From NCBI GenBank assembly GCA_038380435.1, contig JAWZYU010000019.1:34621801-34685800 (forward strand): 64,000 bases of DNA. Reading direction: 5' to 3'. A model generated the notes under the pieces. That model saw nothing but the letters and a program-made list of their open reading frames with translations, was not told the DNA's origin and did not search any database. How positions within the stretch are numbered: the first letter of the stretch is position 1; every line of letters starts with the position of its first letter. The stretch comes from Ryuthela nishihirai (lineage: Eukaryota; Arthropoda; Arachnida; Araneae; Heptathelidae). Below, one piece after another: positions 21,875 to 33,539 of this stretch. A program made the translations under genes and the position numbers.

Positions 21875-22246
21875 GGGTAGGGTTGTTTTACCTCTAAGAG
21901 CCACTTTCCCTTGCACATATTGGCCTGAAAGTCCAGGTCTCAAGAACCCCAAGAGCTCAGAGAAGGTTGGGGAGATGGAACCCACTGGCTGACTGTTAGA
22001 AGACAGCTGGAAACCTCCCGACAAAGCTATGCATTGTGTTATTTAACGTGCACAGGGTATGGCTCTCCTGCACACAGAGCCATGACTTAACATCTCATCA
22101 GACGGACAGCGACCTTTCCAAGCTTATCGGTGTCCTCTTTCTAATCGAGAGCAGAATTGGGATTTAACAAAGATAAATCTCAACTCTGACACAGTTGGGA
22201 CTTGAACCTGGGAACTGCAGATTACGAGCCAGCCCTCATCCCCTCC
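21875..22246 (-). mobile_element. SINE-A, near full length, diverged
   Basis: Runs from gggtagggttgttttacc to gacttgaacctgggaactgc and attacgagcc, with the last part of the head replaced by pyrimidine-rich DNA. Confidence 0.9.
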
Positions 22247-22441
22247 TTTAAAGAGAGTGTAAATCCCTGACGGAACCATTCTTGAATTATCTTTTCTCTC
22301 TGTTTCATAATCCAATACAATCCAGGTGATCAACGGATCATGTCCTTTGGTAATAATCTGAATAATTTGGTCGCATAATTTTCTGTATCGTGATTTGCAT
22401 CGACAAATTTCCTTAAGTCTTCTATGGTAAAAAGTTAAACC
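22247..22441 (-). other. Possible exon or relic, unidentified
   Basis: On the minus strand an open frame (...RLKEICRCKSRYRKLCDQ...LITWIVLDYE...) has coding-like composition and follows two possible acceptors (gtttcttgtag and actttttaccatag). No clean donor is visible at its end. It could be an exon of an unidentified gene, an old transposon fragment or chance. Confidence 0.2.
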
Positions 22442-22469
22442 TACAAGAAACGTTCTCGAACTCATACAA

Positions 22470-23290
22470 GAACTTTTCTCTTTCGTGTACGTGCCTTGCA
22501 GAAGTAAACTTCACTTTATCTCAGTTGGGATCTTCAACGTAATTACACACCTAGGTGGAGTTTGAATGGGGCTATGAAGTGGGAACTTGCCCAAGAAATT
22601 ACGTTTTAACAACACAAGCAATATTTCGAATGATTTCATTCTTCTCACACTCAAGTATTGTTAACCCTCACCTCCCTCTAAACATAGAAGTAAAAATACG
22701 TTTAAAACTTGCAGATCTAGAAAAAAAGTAAAAGGGGGTGGAGGATATGGCAAGCTTCCCTAATGAAATGGAGTAGCACAAGATTGATAAAAAAAAACAG
22801 AATTCCGTTCCGGTATAAATTTCCCCCTCCATTTTAGTAGCTTTTAAAATTTCTCCAAAAATGCGTTAATATTGCGTATATACAAAAATGCGTATATAAT
22901 AATATATTTTTCCCTTCGTTCCGGTCCTACTTAATAATTCAGCAGCCAATAGTAGAAAAGTTCAACTTGGGTGTGTATAGTTTAGTTCCTAAATCACTTT
23001 GTCCTGAGCAATAACATTTTGCAAGCCAAGTTTAATAAAGTCACGTCTAATTATTTTATTGAAAGTTTTAAATTCACCTCATTCTGCATCTTCCTTTAAG
23101 GATTTAGAACAGGAGTTCTAAACCTGGGATGCTGGAATTGGGTCCAGAATATAAAGAAAAATATTTGGAAATCAAATGTGTTTTATTTTATTTATTTTGA
23201 AATATAAACTAAGCTAGGAGACCTGTAATGGAGAGTGCGAGGAGAACTGAAGGGGGTGCGATGTGAATGGAAGAGGGGGTCAGGAGAATT
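22470..23290. other. Spacer, no gene seen
   Basis: AT-rich DNA, no recognised feature. Confidence 0.35.
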
Positions 23291-23292
23291 GA

Positions 23293-23668
23293 AGGGTTGG
23301 GTTGTTTTACCTCTGAACGGCATTATTATTTTTATTCACACAATAGGCTAAATGGCCAGGTCACAAGGATCCCAAGGTCTCTGAGAAGGTTGCGGGAAGG
23401 GGACCCACTGGACAGCTGGCAGCCTCCCGTCAACGCCATTCAGTGTTTTCTTTAACGTGGCAGGGTATGGCTCTCCCGCACACGGGGTCACGGCTTAACG
23501 TCCCATTCAACAAATGGCGGTCTTTCCAAGCTCATCGGTGTCTCCTACTGACCGCAGGCAGAGCGGGGAGTTTTGCGGAGATAAATCTTAACACTGTCCC
23601 AGCTGGGACTCGAAACTAGGAACTACAGATTACGAACCTGGCGCGCTACTGACCTACCCTCCTCCCTC
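23293..23668 (-). mobile_element. SINE-A, near full length
   Basis: From gggttgggttgttttacc, with a small A/T insertion in the tail (cattattatttttattcac), to the head complement (ggactcgaaactagg, ctggcgcgctactgacc). Confidence 0.92.
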
Positions 23669-24357
23669 CCAAAAATAAATAAATACATAAATAAATAAGA
23701 ACGCATGCTTTAGAAACACTGCTCATAACTTCATTCCCTAATTTTTGGTTCAGAATGCGGGCAACATTGCCAATCCAGCGGAGTCTCTCCTTGCACAAGA
23801 TACTTTTCAAAATGGTTTAAAACTCGTTTAATCTCTTTATTACAATATTAAAAAAAACATAAAAAGTATTTTTTTTTAAATTAAAATTATCTATTACCCA
23901 TTATACAGCCTACACATATGGAGTTAAAAGAGCAGCATATTTAAGAGCCATAAAAAAATCCTAAGCTTCTCAATCCTTATATTGAAGGAATGCAATTTTA
24001 GAACATTGCTATAATTGATCACCAAGGTAACATAATAGGGAAGAAGAGGATACAGTTTCTGCTGAGAGTGAAAATAACGTCCAATCACCACTCTGAGATT
24101 TACCAGCTGCTGGTAGATGATTTCTTTGGCAATGCTTCTTGCGTAAGGAAACTCCTCAGTTGAAACTTCTCGATAGGATTGGCCTTGTGAGATAACGGTT
24201 CTGAAGGAAATTCTGGTTTAGTGTCGTTTATGAATATTATATTAGCGATATGATTCTTGTAACCAATGTTGCATTGTCCTTGTTGAGAGAAAGGCACTTC
24301 TACTAATGTACATTTCTGTTTGGAATGTGCCAATTCTTCTCTTCATATATTACGTAT
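23669..24357. other. Spacer with a weak coding-like relic
   Basis: A minus-strand open frame (24100-24333) has mixed composition but no recognisable domain, start context or splice sites. It might be a transposon fragment. The rest is AT-rich and featureless. Confidence 0.25.
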
Positions 24358-24744
24358 TCGGTTTTTTAACCTCTCAGAGGCATTGTTTCACACACAATGC
24401 ATTAATCGTTCACGTCACAAGGACCCCGAAGGCTCAGAGAAGGTTGGGAAAAGGAACCCACTAGACAACTGTTAAGAGACAAATGGAAGGCTTCTGTCCA
24501 GGCCACACATGTGGTTGGCTCTTCCTTAACATGCAGAGGGTATGGCTTTCTTCCTCCCACGGCGCCACGGCTTAACGTCCCATCCGACGGAAGGCAGTAT
24601 TTCCAAGCCAACCGGCATCCCCTTTCCGACCGAGGACAGAGTGGGGATTTAGCTGAAATAAATCTCAACGCCGGCCCAAGTAGGACTCGAACCAAGGAAC
24701 TGCAGATTACGAGCTTGGAATGCTACCGATTGAGCCAAGTTCCT
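24358..24744 (-). mobile_element. SINE-A, full length, diverged
   Basis: gttttttaacctctcagagg to the head complement aggactcgaaccaagg, tgctaccgattgagcc. No clear TSD. Confidence 0.9.
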
Positions 24745-25475
24745 CGTCATATATGTATTGCAGGAGACGGATATTATCCATTCCCAACAATACTGTATGA
24801 TAGTGGTTGAAACTTTCGCTTTACAAAGGCAAAGTACCATAAATGTTCGAACACTGATCCGATTTACAATTGCAATTTCTTGCTTATATTCGACGATTCC
24901 AGTTGCGTGGAATTTATTGCATTAAATAAAATGTATATAAAATAAATTTTTTTTGTATTAAATGCGTTTTGCCAAAAGCAAGTGTACAATTCCGTTTTGA
25001 CGAAAAGGGAATCCACACATCCAACAAATATCTGGCACCGCTGTCGGAGACCCTGCCACCATTTATAAATTTTACGCTATTACCCAGCTACAATTCCAAC
25101 ACAGGATTACAGTTGTCACATTTAGATTTTCTGTGTTTTAAAAATTTTCACTGAATGAATTTCGTTGATTCTCCATAATAAAGTCCCGTAATATTCTCAC
25201 CACAGAAAACAGCAAAATCACCAAAAAAACAAGGTGGCAGTTCAGCTCCTATGGCCGACACCATCTTTAAGCTCTTCCTGATTCTAATCTTCATCTAAGG
25301 AGATGGTGATAGATAAGGGTACAAGCGTAATAAATTCCAGTAAGGACTAACAAGGCTTTGCATTCATTGTATATGCCCTAATTTTGTGTTATGCTAACTA
25401 AGATGCTTCACTTGCTATCAGTAGTATTTTGCAATTGGTCATTATTTAGATCTGATATCTACTTCGCCATATATC
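24745..25475. other. Spacer, no gene seen
   Basis: No supported coding or RNA feature. aaggagatggtgatagataag near 25300 lies in a slightly less AT-rich patch with no assignable function. Confidence 0.35.
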
Positions 25476-25487
25476 AAATAACACCAG

Positions 25488-25876
25488 TTGGGTTGGGTTG
25501 TTTTACCTCTGAGCGGCACTTTTTTGCACACCATGGGCTAAATGGCCAGGTCACATGGACCCCGAAGGCTCAGAGAAGGTTGGGGGAGGGAACCCACTGG
25601 AACAGCTGTTGGGAGACAGATGGTAGCCTCCCGTCAAGGCCATCCAGCGTGTTCTTTAACGTGCACAGGGTATGTCTCTCCCGCACACGGGGCCACTGCT
25701 TAACGTCCCATCCGACGGACGGCGGCATTTCCAAGCCCATCGGTGTCCCCTACTGACTGTGGGCAGGGCGGGGAATTTTGCGGAGATAAATCTCAACGCT
25801 GACCCAGCTGGGACTCGAACCTGGGAACTACAGATTACGAGCCTGGCGCGCTACCGACTGAGCCACCCCCGCCCCA
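25488..25876 (-). mobile_element. SINE-A, full length, young, with TSD
   Basis: One of the best-preserved copies. It is exactly bracketed by aaataacaccag at 25476-25487 and 25877-25888. The tail complement has ttgggttgggttgttttacc and the head complement ends gactgagccacccccgcccc. It fixes the family length at about 385-390 bp. Confidence 0.97.
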
Positions 25877-25888
25877 AAATAACACCAG

Positions 25889-26807
25889 AATTAGATAGAA
25901 ATTAATTCCTCCATAAACCAGAAATTCACAACCAAAACCTTCTCAAGTAAACCTTTACTCACTAGAAGAATTGTATTTGACAATAGAAACAGGCCGTCAT
26001 GCTGTTAGGCCACGGTCATCAACGAATACATAACGAGGTCATCAACTCCGCCTTGTGCAGAGCTGGATTTTCTGACGAGTAAATGAGATGGTTCGGACAG
26101 ACAGTCTACTGCCCATTAATGACATCTAATATTGATCGCGGCGAAGACGGTTAGGTAATCACAAAGTAGTATTAAAAAAAGGGTTTTCTCAAGAGACCGG
26201 TTGGAAGAGACCTCTATTTTTAGGTGTAGACTCCGATACTGATTTCACTTGCTAGACTTTTTGAATCAAAAAAAGTTTTGTAGATATTTTCTTCGCAAAC
26301 AGGAAATGCATGCACAGGTGCAAAGAGCATTTGTTTCGCGAGTGTCGGAAGTCTTCTGGTAACGAATCATCATCCCACGTGCCATAAGTGGGCGGAGTCA
26401 ACAGATTGGCATGCGGAAAAGAAATTTTCGTCATTTCTGATTCAGGGAGGAAGTTAGGCGTTTAATGCATAATTCAGATGTCATCAACATCTCCAGGACT
26501 ACAAATTCAACCCACATGCTTGTTATGCATACTTATCATTATAATAAGTTTTGAATTTCAAATATCTATTGATTTATTGGTATAAATAGGTTATAGGAAT
26601 CAATGGGGAGATGTTTGGATTCAGTTGCTTTAGCCCTGAATGGTGCTTCTCTAATATATGTAATAATGTTCATTTTGCAAGCTTCAAATTCAGAGATTAG
26701 ATTTAAAAATCCACTGGATAAAAGTTAGACGCAGATGAGAACATTCTGTCAGTCATCCAGCAGTTTACTTAACAGAATAGATAGGATTTGGAACTGGCGG
26801 GGTGCAG
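25889..26807. other. Spacer, no gene seen
   Basis: Slightly less AT-rich patches near 26000-26160 and 26290-26400 lack any recognisable ORF or motif. Confidence 0.35.
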
Positions 26808-26810
26808 GGT

Positions 26811-27390
26811 AGTTGGGGTGTTTTACCTCTGAGTGGCACTTTTTTGTACACCATGGGCAAAAAATCATTGTGTTGACCGCTTTTGGACCGCTTTCTTTAA
26901 ACTTCTGCTTTTTGACCGCTTTTGGACCGCTGTCTTAAAACTTCGGCAAATTTATTCTTGAAGATGAAAACAGTTCGATGCATCCATTGTTAAACTCGTG
27001 TCAGGTATTTAGAATCCGTGAAAGCTGACCTCGTTAACACGCGACAGCATGTGATCATATGATCGTGCATATAAAAATCCTCCGCTTCCGGTTTCTTTAA
27101 GGCATTACAAGAAGCCTTTCCCATTGTGCTGACCGCTTTTGAGGGTCAATTGGTTAAGTGGCCAGGTCACATGGACCCCGAAGGCTCAGAGAAGGTTGGA
27201 GGAGGGGACCCACTGGAACAGCTGTTGGGAGACAGATGGTAGCCTCCCGTCAAGGCCATCCAGTGTGTTCTTTAGCGTGCACAGGATATGGCTCTCCCGC
27301 ACATGGGGCCACGTCTTAAAGTCCCATCCGACGGACGGCGGCCTTTCCAAGCCCATCGGTGTTCTCTACTGACCATAGGCAGGGCGGAGA
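26811..27390 (-). mobile_element. SINE-A split by 296 bp of inserted DNA
   Basis: The tail part (26811-26858, ending caccatgggc) and the body (27155-27390, starting aagtggccaggtcac) are separated by 26859-27154. Rejoined, they read as ordinary SINE-A with the taaatggcc block bridged. The head is missing. Most of the inserted DNA is a near-identical copy of 28824-29048. Confidence 0.9.
26930..27154 (+). repeat. 225-bp segment duplicated from 28824-29048
   Basis: Aligns end to end without indels to 28824-29048 (ctgtcttaaaacttcggc ... gagggtcaattggt). The few differences are nearly all transitions. It sits inside a SINE-A. The 70 bases before it (26859-26929) repeat variants of ttgaccgcttttggaccgc. 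Confidence 0.95.
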
Positions 27391-28823
27391 GTACAGGTGC
27401 TATGGAGTGTGTGTGTGTAAGGACGGCGAATGAAAGAAAAAAAGGATGGTATACATATTTTAATGATCTTACCTGGAGTGGTACTTCCAAGCCTTTTCTT
27501 TTACCATGTATTCTACTTCACCTGTAGTTTTAGGTGAAGCACAGGTTCGCGAGTTGTTACACTCGTACTTCAGTGTAGTAAAAACCTAATAATGAGAGTT
27601 TAAAGGAAATGAGTTAAGGAGTCGGGGTTGGCCCGAGATCTGAATGCTCTCAACTGCGACATCTGGGAAGTTTTAGAGTTCGATTTTCTTGGTCACTGTA
27701 GTTACCAGATTTGAATCCATATTTTAAATTTACAACAAATGTTAATTTTTAAATGATGTTCTTAATGTACCTAAAATGTTTCTAATAGTCGTGTATCTGC
27801 AATGTTTTTAATGTTAATAAATATGTTCTTATTCTTATTTTTCTTCGATATTTTACTATTATGTAATATGTCAGGAACATATATGCTACTTTCCCTTACA
27901 TAAATGTGAGACATTCATTTTCACTTAACGAATAGTATTCTGGAACCAATTAATTCGTTATAGCGAGAACTGCTTTTATTAACATAATGTACTGTGGCGT
28001 CCTGTATCTTGCATCAGTAGTAAGCGTGCATTGCCACATAACACAAAATAATTAATAATAATAATTCGTTCTCTATCTTTGTCTATGTAATGTTGGCAAA
28101 TGACAAACTCAAACAAATCAACTATATAATATACTAATTTCAAATTTTCTTTTTTATAAGGAAAAAGCAGCAAAATATTATGAAATGCATATTTTGTTCC
28201 GCGATTTTTTGGGTTTAACTGAATATTTAAATCTGTTTTTCAGAGGGGTAAAAATCGGGCGAAATCGAATAAAATTCGGAAAAGTCATACTCTATTTAGG
28301 ACCTTGTAGACAGAAAAATCAGAATCTGTCTCATTGTCAAAATATAGCCTTATAGAAAACCTATGTGTGTGAAGAATATGACAGAGAAGACAATGATTTT
28401 CTAGAAAAGGAAATTTATTTTTTCTTTAATTCGTACTTATTTTTCGCATCAGTTAATAAAGATAGATAGCGCCACGAAATGTGAGCAAACATAACACTCA
28501 AGATAAATCCCTTACTTCCCTGAGGGATGAGAAACGCGACATTTTCCTTTTAAGAGATAAATGAAAATTTATTTTTGTTTGTATTAGTACTAATAAAATA
28601 TTAATTTTTAACATTTTCCCAGTCATCTGTTAATTCTGATTTCTACTCTTAGAGGGTTATAAAAGTGGAAAATATAAACATCTTTTGAAAAAGAGCATTC
28701 CAGATTTGCCATAGGCGATAAATTATTATTCTAGTTTTCCTTTTCAAAATTAATTGCTCCAACAAATGGATGAAGTTTGTTTTAGGATAAATACGGTATT
28801 TCCTTTCATCAGCGATCTCTACC
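27391..28823. other. AT-rich spacer, no gene seen
   Basis: Long spacer. A tRNA-like pattern near 27615-27690 (ggttggcccgag ... agttcgattttcttgg) may be an old SINE head. ttctactcttagagggt at about 28650 also occurs at about 15222 within similar AT-rich surroundings, suggesting an old dispersed repeat. Confidence 0.35.
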
Positions 28824-29048
28824 CTGTCTTAAAACTTCGGCAAATTTATTCTTGAAGATGAAAACAGTTCGATGCATCCATTGTCAAACTCGTGCCAGGT
28901 ATTTAGAATCCGTGAAAGCTGACCTCGTCAACACGCGACAGCATGTGATCGTATGATCGTGCATATAAAAATCCTCCGCTTCCGGTTTCTTTAAGGCATT
29001 ACAAGAAGCCTTTCCCATTGTGTTGACCGCTTTCGAGGGTCAATTGGT
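28824..29048 (+). repeat. 225-bp duplicated segment (probable source copy)
   Basis: Partner of 26930-27154. It contains a TATA-like gtgcatataaaaatcc and a GATC-rich palindromic stretch (tgatcgtatgatcgtgc). No terminal inverted repeats or TSD are visible, so it does not look like a transposon in its own right. Confidence 0.9.
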
Positions 29049-29300
29049 CCTTCCCACACTAGTTTAACCTTTGATATCTGTGAGAACCTCCATTGCTTTA
29101 AGCGCTTCGTCATGAAATGATACTTTCGATGTTCTTGCTCCTTTGCGTATTCGCCTATTCTACGTATTGAAAATGGATCGAAATCCGCTAATGTATCGTT
29201 TAGCCTATTTCGACGATTTTCGCGTTTAAGGGTCACAGTAAACAAAGGGTTATATAGCTATTATCAAAACCTCATTCTGGTCTCTTAGCAGAGCAACTTC
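29049..29300 (-). other. Coding-like minus-strand stretch, unidentified
   Basis: An open frame at 29245-28991 (basic; ...FDPFSIRRIGEYAKEQEHRKYHF...) looks more protein-like than most here, but has no domain I recognise and no clear splice sites. It may be a transposase relic. Confidence 0.2.
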
Positions 29301-29394
29301 TTGTTCCCACAGAAAGAAAACAGATCCCTTAAAAGAGTAGTTATTTGATATCACAATGAAGAAAAAGATAATTTTAGCAAAGCAGCATTCTCAT

Positions 29395-29672
29395 CCCACA
29401 GCAAAGAAACAAACCCTTTAGAAGAACAGTATCCCAATCACACAGCAAAAAAAATCCTTTAGCAAAACAGCACCCTAATCACACAGCAAAAAGATCCTTT
29501 AGCAGAACAGCATCCTAATCACACAGCAAAAAAGATCCTTTAGCAAAACAGCATCCTAATCACACAGTCAAAACCGATCCATTAACAGAACAGCATCCTA
29601 ATCACACAGTCAAAACCGATCCATTAACAGAACAGCATCCTAATCATACAGCAAAGAAATAGATCCTTTAGA
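29395..29672 (+). repeat. Minisatellite A, unit about 41-46 bp
   Basis: Repeats of cacacagcaaaaaagatcc + tttagcaaaacagcatccta, about six copies with small indels. One more related unit appears beyond the hAT-like MITE at 30750-30805, as if the MITE landed in this array. Confidence 0.85.
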
Positions 29673-29679
29673 ACAGAAG

Positions 29680-30120
29680 TTTTCAAACTTTTTGAAACCA
29701 CTGAGCCCTTACGTTTAAACACATCTTTCTGGAACACTTATATTTAACTTTCTGAAGCTACAGAACCCTTATGTTTAAACACGGTTTTCTGGAACACTTA
29801 TATTAAACTTACTGAAGCCACGAAACCCACAAATTTAAACACACCTTTCTGGAGCACATATTTAACTTACTGAAATCAAGGAACCCTTAACATTTAAAAA
29901 CAATTTTCTGGGAACACTTATATTTAACTTTCTGAAGCCACAGAACCCTTACATTTAAACACACCTTTCTCGAGCACTTATATTTAACTTTCTGAAGCCA
30001 CGGAACCCTTACATTTAAATACATTTAACACATCTTTCTACAACACTTATATTTAATTTTCCATATACAAGATATTTAATCCCCTTCATCCAGAACCCTT
30101 ACAATTAAACCGTACTCCTA
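29680..30120 (+). repeat. Minisatellite B, unit about 62 bp
   Basis: Seven or so copies of a unit containing gaagccacagaaccctta, catttaaacacacctttctgg and cacttatatttaactttc, with substitutions and small indels. Confidence 0.85.
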
Positions 30121-30479
30121 CTCATGAACTCTTTTATTTAATCCCCCAATTAATATCCCTTCCTCTACCTCTGAAACCTTCTGTTTTTTTTTCTTGGAGT
30201 ATTATTCAACAGAAGCTTCTTCTCTAGACCCTTTTACTGGCCCAGAACTCTCATTTATGCTACTACTAGCCGAAATATAAATAAATAAAATATTTTTTGT
30301 ATAATGAATAATTCTTTCCGTTTTCTCGAAAAGAATCCCAAATAAATATGTCAAACAGTTGCTCCTTTTAAATGCTAACTGAGACATCTTTCCGGTGGCA
30401 ACAAAACATTTTCGAGCCAACATAGTTTTTGCTGGAGGTGAAATATTCCTAATTATTTTATGAAAGCCAGACACGTTTA

Positions 30480-30690
30480 GCTTCCCTGAGATTGTTTCGG
30501 TCCCTCTCAATCTGTTGAATCTCTGAGATTGTTTCAGTCCCTCTCAATCTGTGAGTTACTGAGATTGTTTCGGTCCCTCTCAATCTGTTGAGTCCCTGAG
30601 GTTATTTCGGTCCCTCTCAATCTGTTGATTCCTAGAGATTGTTCCGGTCCCATTCAATCTCTTGATTCCTAGAGATTGTCCTCACCGTAT
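30480..30690 (+). repeat. Minisatellite C, unit about 41 bp
   Basis: Five copies of ctgagattgtttcggtccc + tctcaatctgttgagtc, becoming degenerate on the right. Confidence 0.9.
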
Positions 30691-30805
30691 CATTGAATCC
30701 CTCACCGAATTCCGGCAAGCTTTCGCAGAATACAGTTTGAAAAACTCTGCCTTAGGAAGAACAGAATCCTGATCCTACAGAAAACGAAAACACAGATCAG
30801 TCAGT

Positions 30806-31690
30806 AGAAGCCTGCAGTGAAAAGAGAAGGAAACTCTTCGGCTGAGCAAAGATATCTCTACTTAGTTTACTGGATCGTTTGCTTTTTAAGGTTATTGGCG
30901 GTTGAAAAGCGTATAATAATAAAAATTTGGATAATAAAACATATGAAAACAAGTAATATGGCCCATACAGTTTGCTTGTATGTTTTTTTAGCAACAACTC
31001 GAGAGCACTTTAATGAGACATTCTTATATTTATGAAATTATTTTTTCGTGCAAAAAATCTGGTTCGAAAATGAATTCAGTCTATTCTTGGAACAAGAATA
31101 TCTACTATAATCGCTATAACAGTAAGCAGTAATCAATTAATGGCTAATAAACAGAATTTTCAAATTGCTTGCTTCGTACTTATTTCAATCAGCCATCAAT
31201 ATTAAGGAATATTGCCATTAACGTGGTTCCTAAGGAATTAAGTTCTAACAACATTCCAAGGGCCTGAAAATTTGGTTATTTCAATAATTAAACAAATTGT
31301 TCGAGGTTTATTGTTCCACGACCCACTAGATTCTCATTTTTTACAACGAAATAATGCGTGGGAATTTTTTCAAGCTTTTCGAACAGTTGGCAGTTAAGGG
31401 AATTGTTCTGTAATTAGCGATGCGCTGATTGACACTTAGATAATGTTACACATAGAGTGTCACTCCTTATGTACTGAATGTAATGATACATATAAAGTGA
31501 ACTAACTATTTCTCACGAAGCACAATTCTTACAGAAATCTGACTTTCTAAAGCCACCGAACCTTTACAAAAAATCGGAGGACTTTCGAAAATTCAATCTG
31601 AAGGATTATTATTTTAAAAAGTTAAATATCTATTCCATTTAGAACTCATTTTATACATTATCGTACATAATAATCTTAATTATCTAATAG
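30806..31690. other. AT-rich spacer, no gene seen
   Basis: Short frames only, on both strands, of low complexity. Nothing assignable. Confidence 0.35.
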
Positions 31691-31699
31691 CAAAAATGG

Positions 31700-31930
31700 C
31701 TGTTATTGTCTACATTTTTCATACGAATGGATTTTCTGTAAAATATTTTCGTTTTGGGAAAGTTTTGCATTAAAGATTTCGCAACAGGCACAAATATTTG
31801 TTTTCACTTGCTGCAAAGCCTTTACGGTGTTCACTTTTAGATGCGATTTTTCATCCATCCATATTAAATTCATGTTTGAAAAAATTCTTTCAGTTGGAAC
31901 GTTAGTCTCTGGAAAAATATTTCATTAACA
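31700..31930 (-). pseudogene. hAT-type transposase relic, C-terminal dimerisation region
   Basis: Read on the minus strand, one frame gives ...NVPTERIFSNMNLIW... followed by DEKSHLKVNTVKA. This is the pattern of the hAT C-terminal dimerisation domain (short-residue block, ERIFS, then a leucine/valine-rich end). In-frame stops lie just upstream (complement of 31931-31950). The Tc1-like element begins immediately to the right, so the host element was split by it. Confidence 0.75.
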
Positions 31931-32097
31931 TTAACAGGCAATATTTTTATACACTGCTGGCCATTAAAAGTGCAACACCAGGAAGAACTCATCAGATTGT
32001 CCCAAAATATGCAAGATGGCCCATGGGAAAACATGTAAATGATTCAAAGCGCAGCACATACGCACATTATGTGTGACAGTAACGCCCCCTTCCATGT

Positions 32098-32773
32098 TAG
32101 CCGAAGTAATGGCCGCCTAGCAAAGATGTCCCGATGCAGCAGACGACGTTGAACCGTATGTGTGGACACTGGTTGATGTGCAACACACCCTAACTGTTGA
32201 GTTAAGGTGTTTGATGTGGCTGTACGATCATTCATAGCCATGCGCACGAGTTGTTTGTCCTCTCGTACATTTGTGTGACAGGGCGGTTAAGATACCTCAC
32301 GTCTGGAAGTGGTATCAAAGATTACAAAGAGCCGGTGTAAAGCACTGGAATTGTGTTTGCTCGCAGTTCTTGCACACTAAAGGATCAAGTATGCCCCGTC
32401 GAAGAACACAGAATCCCTACGACCAGGTTTCCGACTTTGATCGAGAGACAATTGTGAAATTACGGGAAGGCGGATTATCGTATCGAGACATAGGCGTTTA
32501 TGTTGTACGGAATGCTGCCACAATGATAAGAATATTGGCGTCAGTGGGTAGAGGAGGAACGAACTCCACGACGTGAGGTATCTTAACTGCCCTGTCACAC
32601 GAGAGGACAAACATGGCATGGTCATGGGCATGGCTATGAATGATCATACAGGCACATCAAACACCTTAACTCAACAGTTAGGATATGTTGCACATCAACC
32701 AGTGTCCACACATATGGTTCAACGTCGTCTGCAGCATTGGGACATCTTTGCTAGGCGGCCATTACTTCGGCTA
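32098..32773. repeat. Inverted duplication inside the Tc1-like element
   Basis: 32098-32303 is the reverse complement, with scattered mismatches, of 32570-32773; 266 bp lie between the arms. The right arm is in the normal position for a transposase-coding segment and the left arm is the extra copy. Transcribed through, it would fold into a stem of about 200 bp. Confidence 0.92.
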
Positions 32774-33330
32774 CCATTGATTCTACAACACAGGATATGC
32801 GACTGCAATGGTGCCAAGAACGAATGGCATCGCATCGTCTTTTCAGACGAATTCCACTTCAGTACGGAGCACCATGATGGATGAATCCGCATCTGGCGAT
32901 ACTGCGGCGACGGGCTCAGTGAGACATGCATGATGCGTCGCCTTAAAGGTCCGGCCCCTGGTGTTATGGTATGGGGTGCCATTAGACTCCACTCACACAC
33001 GTGCCTCATACACATTACCGGTACTTTGAACAGCCAGCGTTACATCACTGAGGTGTTGAAGCCTGTGGTCGTACCTTACCTTCAGGGGCTCTCTGATGCC
33101 ATTTACCAACAGAACAATGCCCGACCACATGTGGTATGTATGCATCGTCCAACAATTCCTGGATAGCCACCATGTGACATTTCTGCCTTGGCCTGCGTAT
33201 TCACCGGATCCTGTCCCCAATTGAACATGTCTGGTCCATGATCTCAAGACGACTAGCACATTAGACACCAGCAGCTGCTACAACAGATTAACTTTGGCTA
33301 CGTATCGAAACTGCATGAACTGATATTCCC
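32390..33330 (+). pseudogene. Tc1-type transposase pseudogene
   Basis: Pieces in different frames, in family order: an N-terminal helix-turn-helix segment from 32390 (MPRRRTQNPYDQVSDFDRET), a central block (TLTQQLGYVAHQPVS), the first catalytic Asp in VFSDEFHFS (about 32838-32864), the block GVMVWGAI, the second catalytic position in QQNNARPH where the usual D is N, and a frameshifted IEHVW carrying the last acidic residue of the DD34E triad. Frameshifts, stops and the missing Asp make it inactive. Confidence 0.9.
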
Positions 33331-33539
33331 CAAACACATATTCGACGTCTCATCCTCTCAATGCCGGACCGTGTAGCAGCGTTATTGCGGCTCATGGTGG
33401 CTACACAAGATACTGATTTCTTTGTATTCCACAAATCTAACCGACTTGCATTTGTAATCATTTGATCCTTGTAACATAAACTGTGTATTCAATTAATATG
33501 GCTTTGATTCACATAAATCTTTTCACATAAATCTTTGAT

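Larger units (their letters stand above)
29673..30749. mobile_element. hAT-like MITE containing two minisatellites
   Basis: The termini cagaagttttcaaacttttt (left) and the complement of ...cagtttgaaaaactctg (right) are imperfect inverted repeats of the CAG...TTCAAACTTTTT type found in hAT elements. Flanking 8-9 bp (cctttagaa and ccttaggaa) look like a decayed TSD. The interior carries array B (29680-30120) and array C (30480-30690). There is no transposase. Confidence 0.55.
31952..33510 (+). mobile_element. Tc1/mariner-like element, dead
   Basis: The left terminus is cactgctggccattaaaag next to a TA dinucleotide (31950-31951), as in Tc1-type elements. The interior encodes broken transposase. 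No matching right terminal inverted repeat is found: sequence near 33500 ends with a short direct repeat (cacataaatctttt, twice), suggesting deletion of the right end. An inverted internal duplication makes the left half abnormal. Confidence 0.85.

Noticed and set aside
29395..30690. CRISPR-like array
   Set aside because: Units are contiguous and similar along their whole length, with no unique spacers, in a eukaryotic setting.
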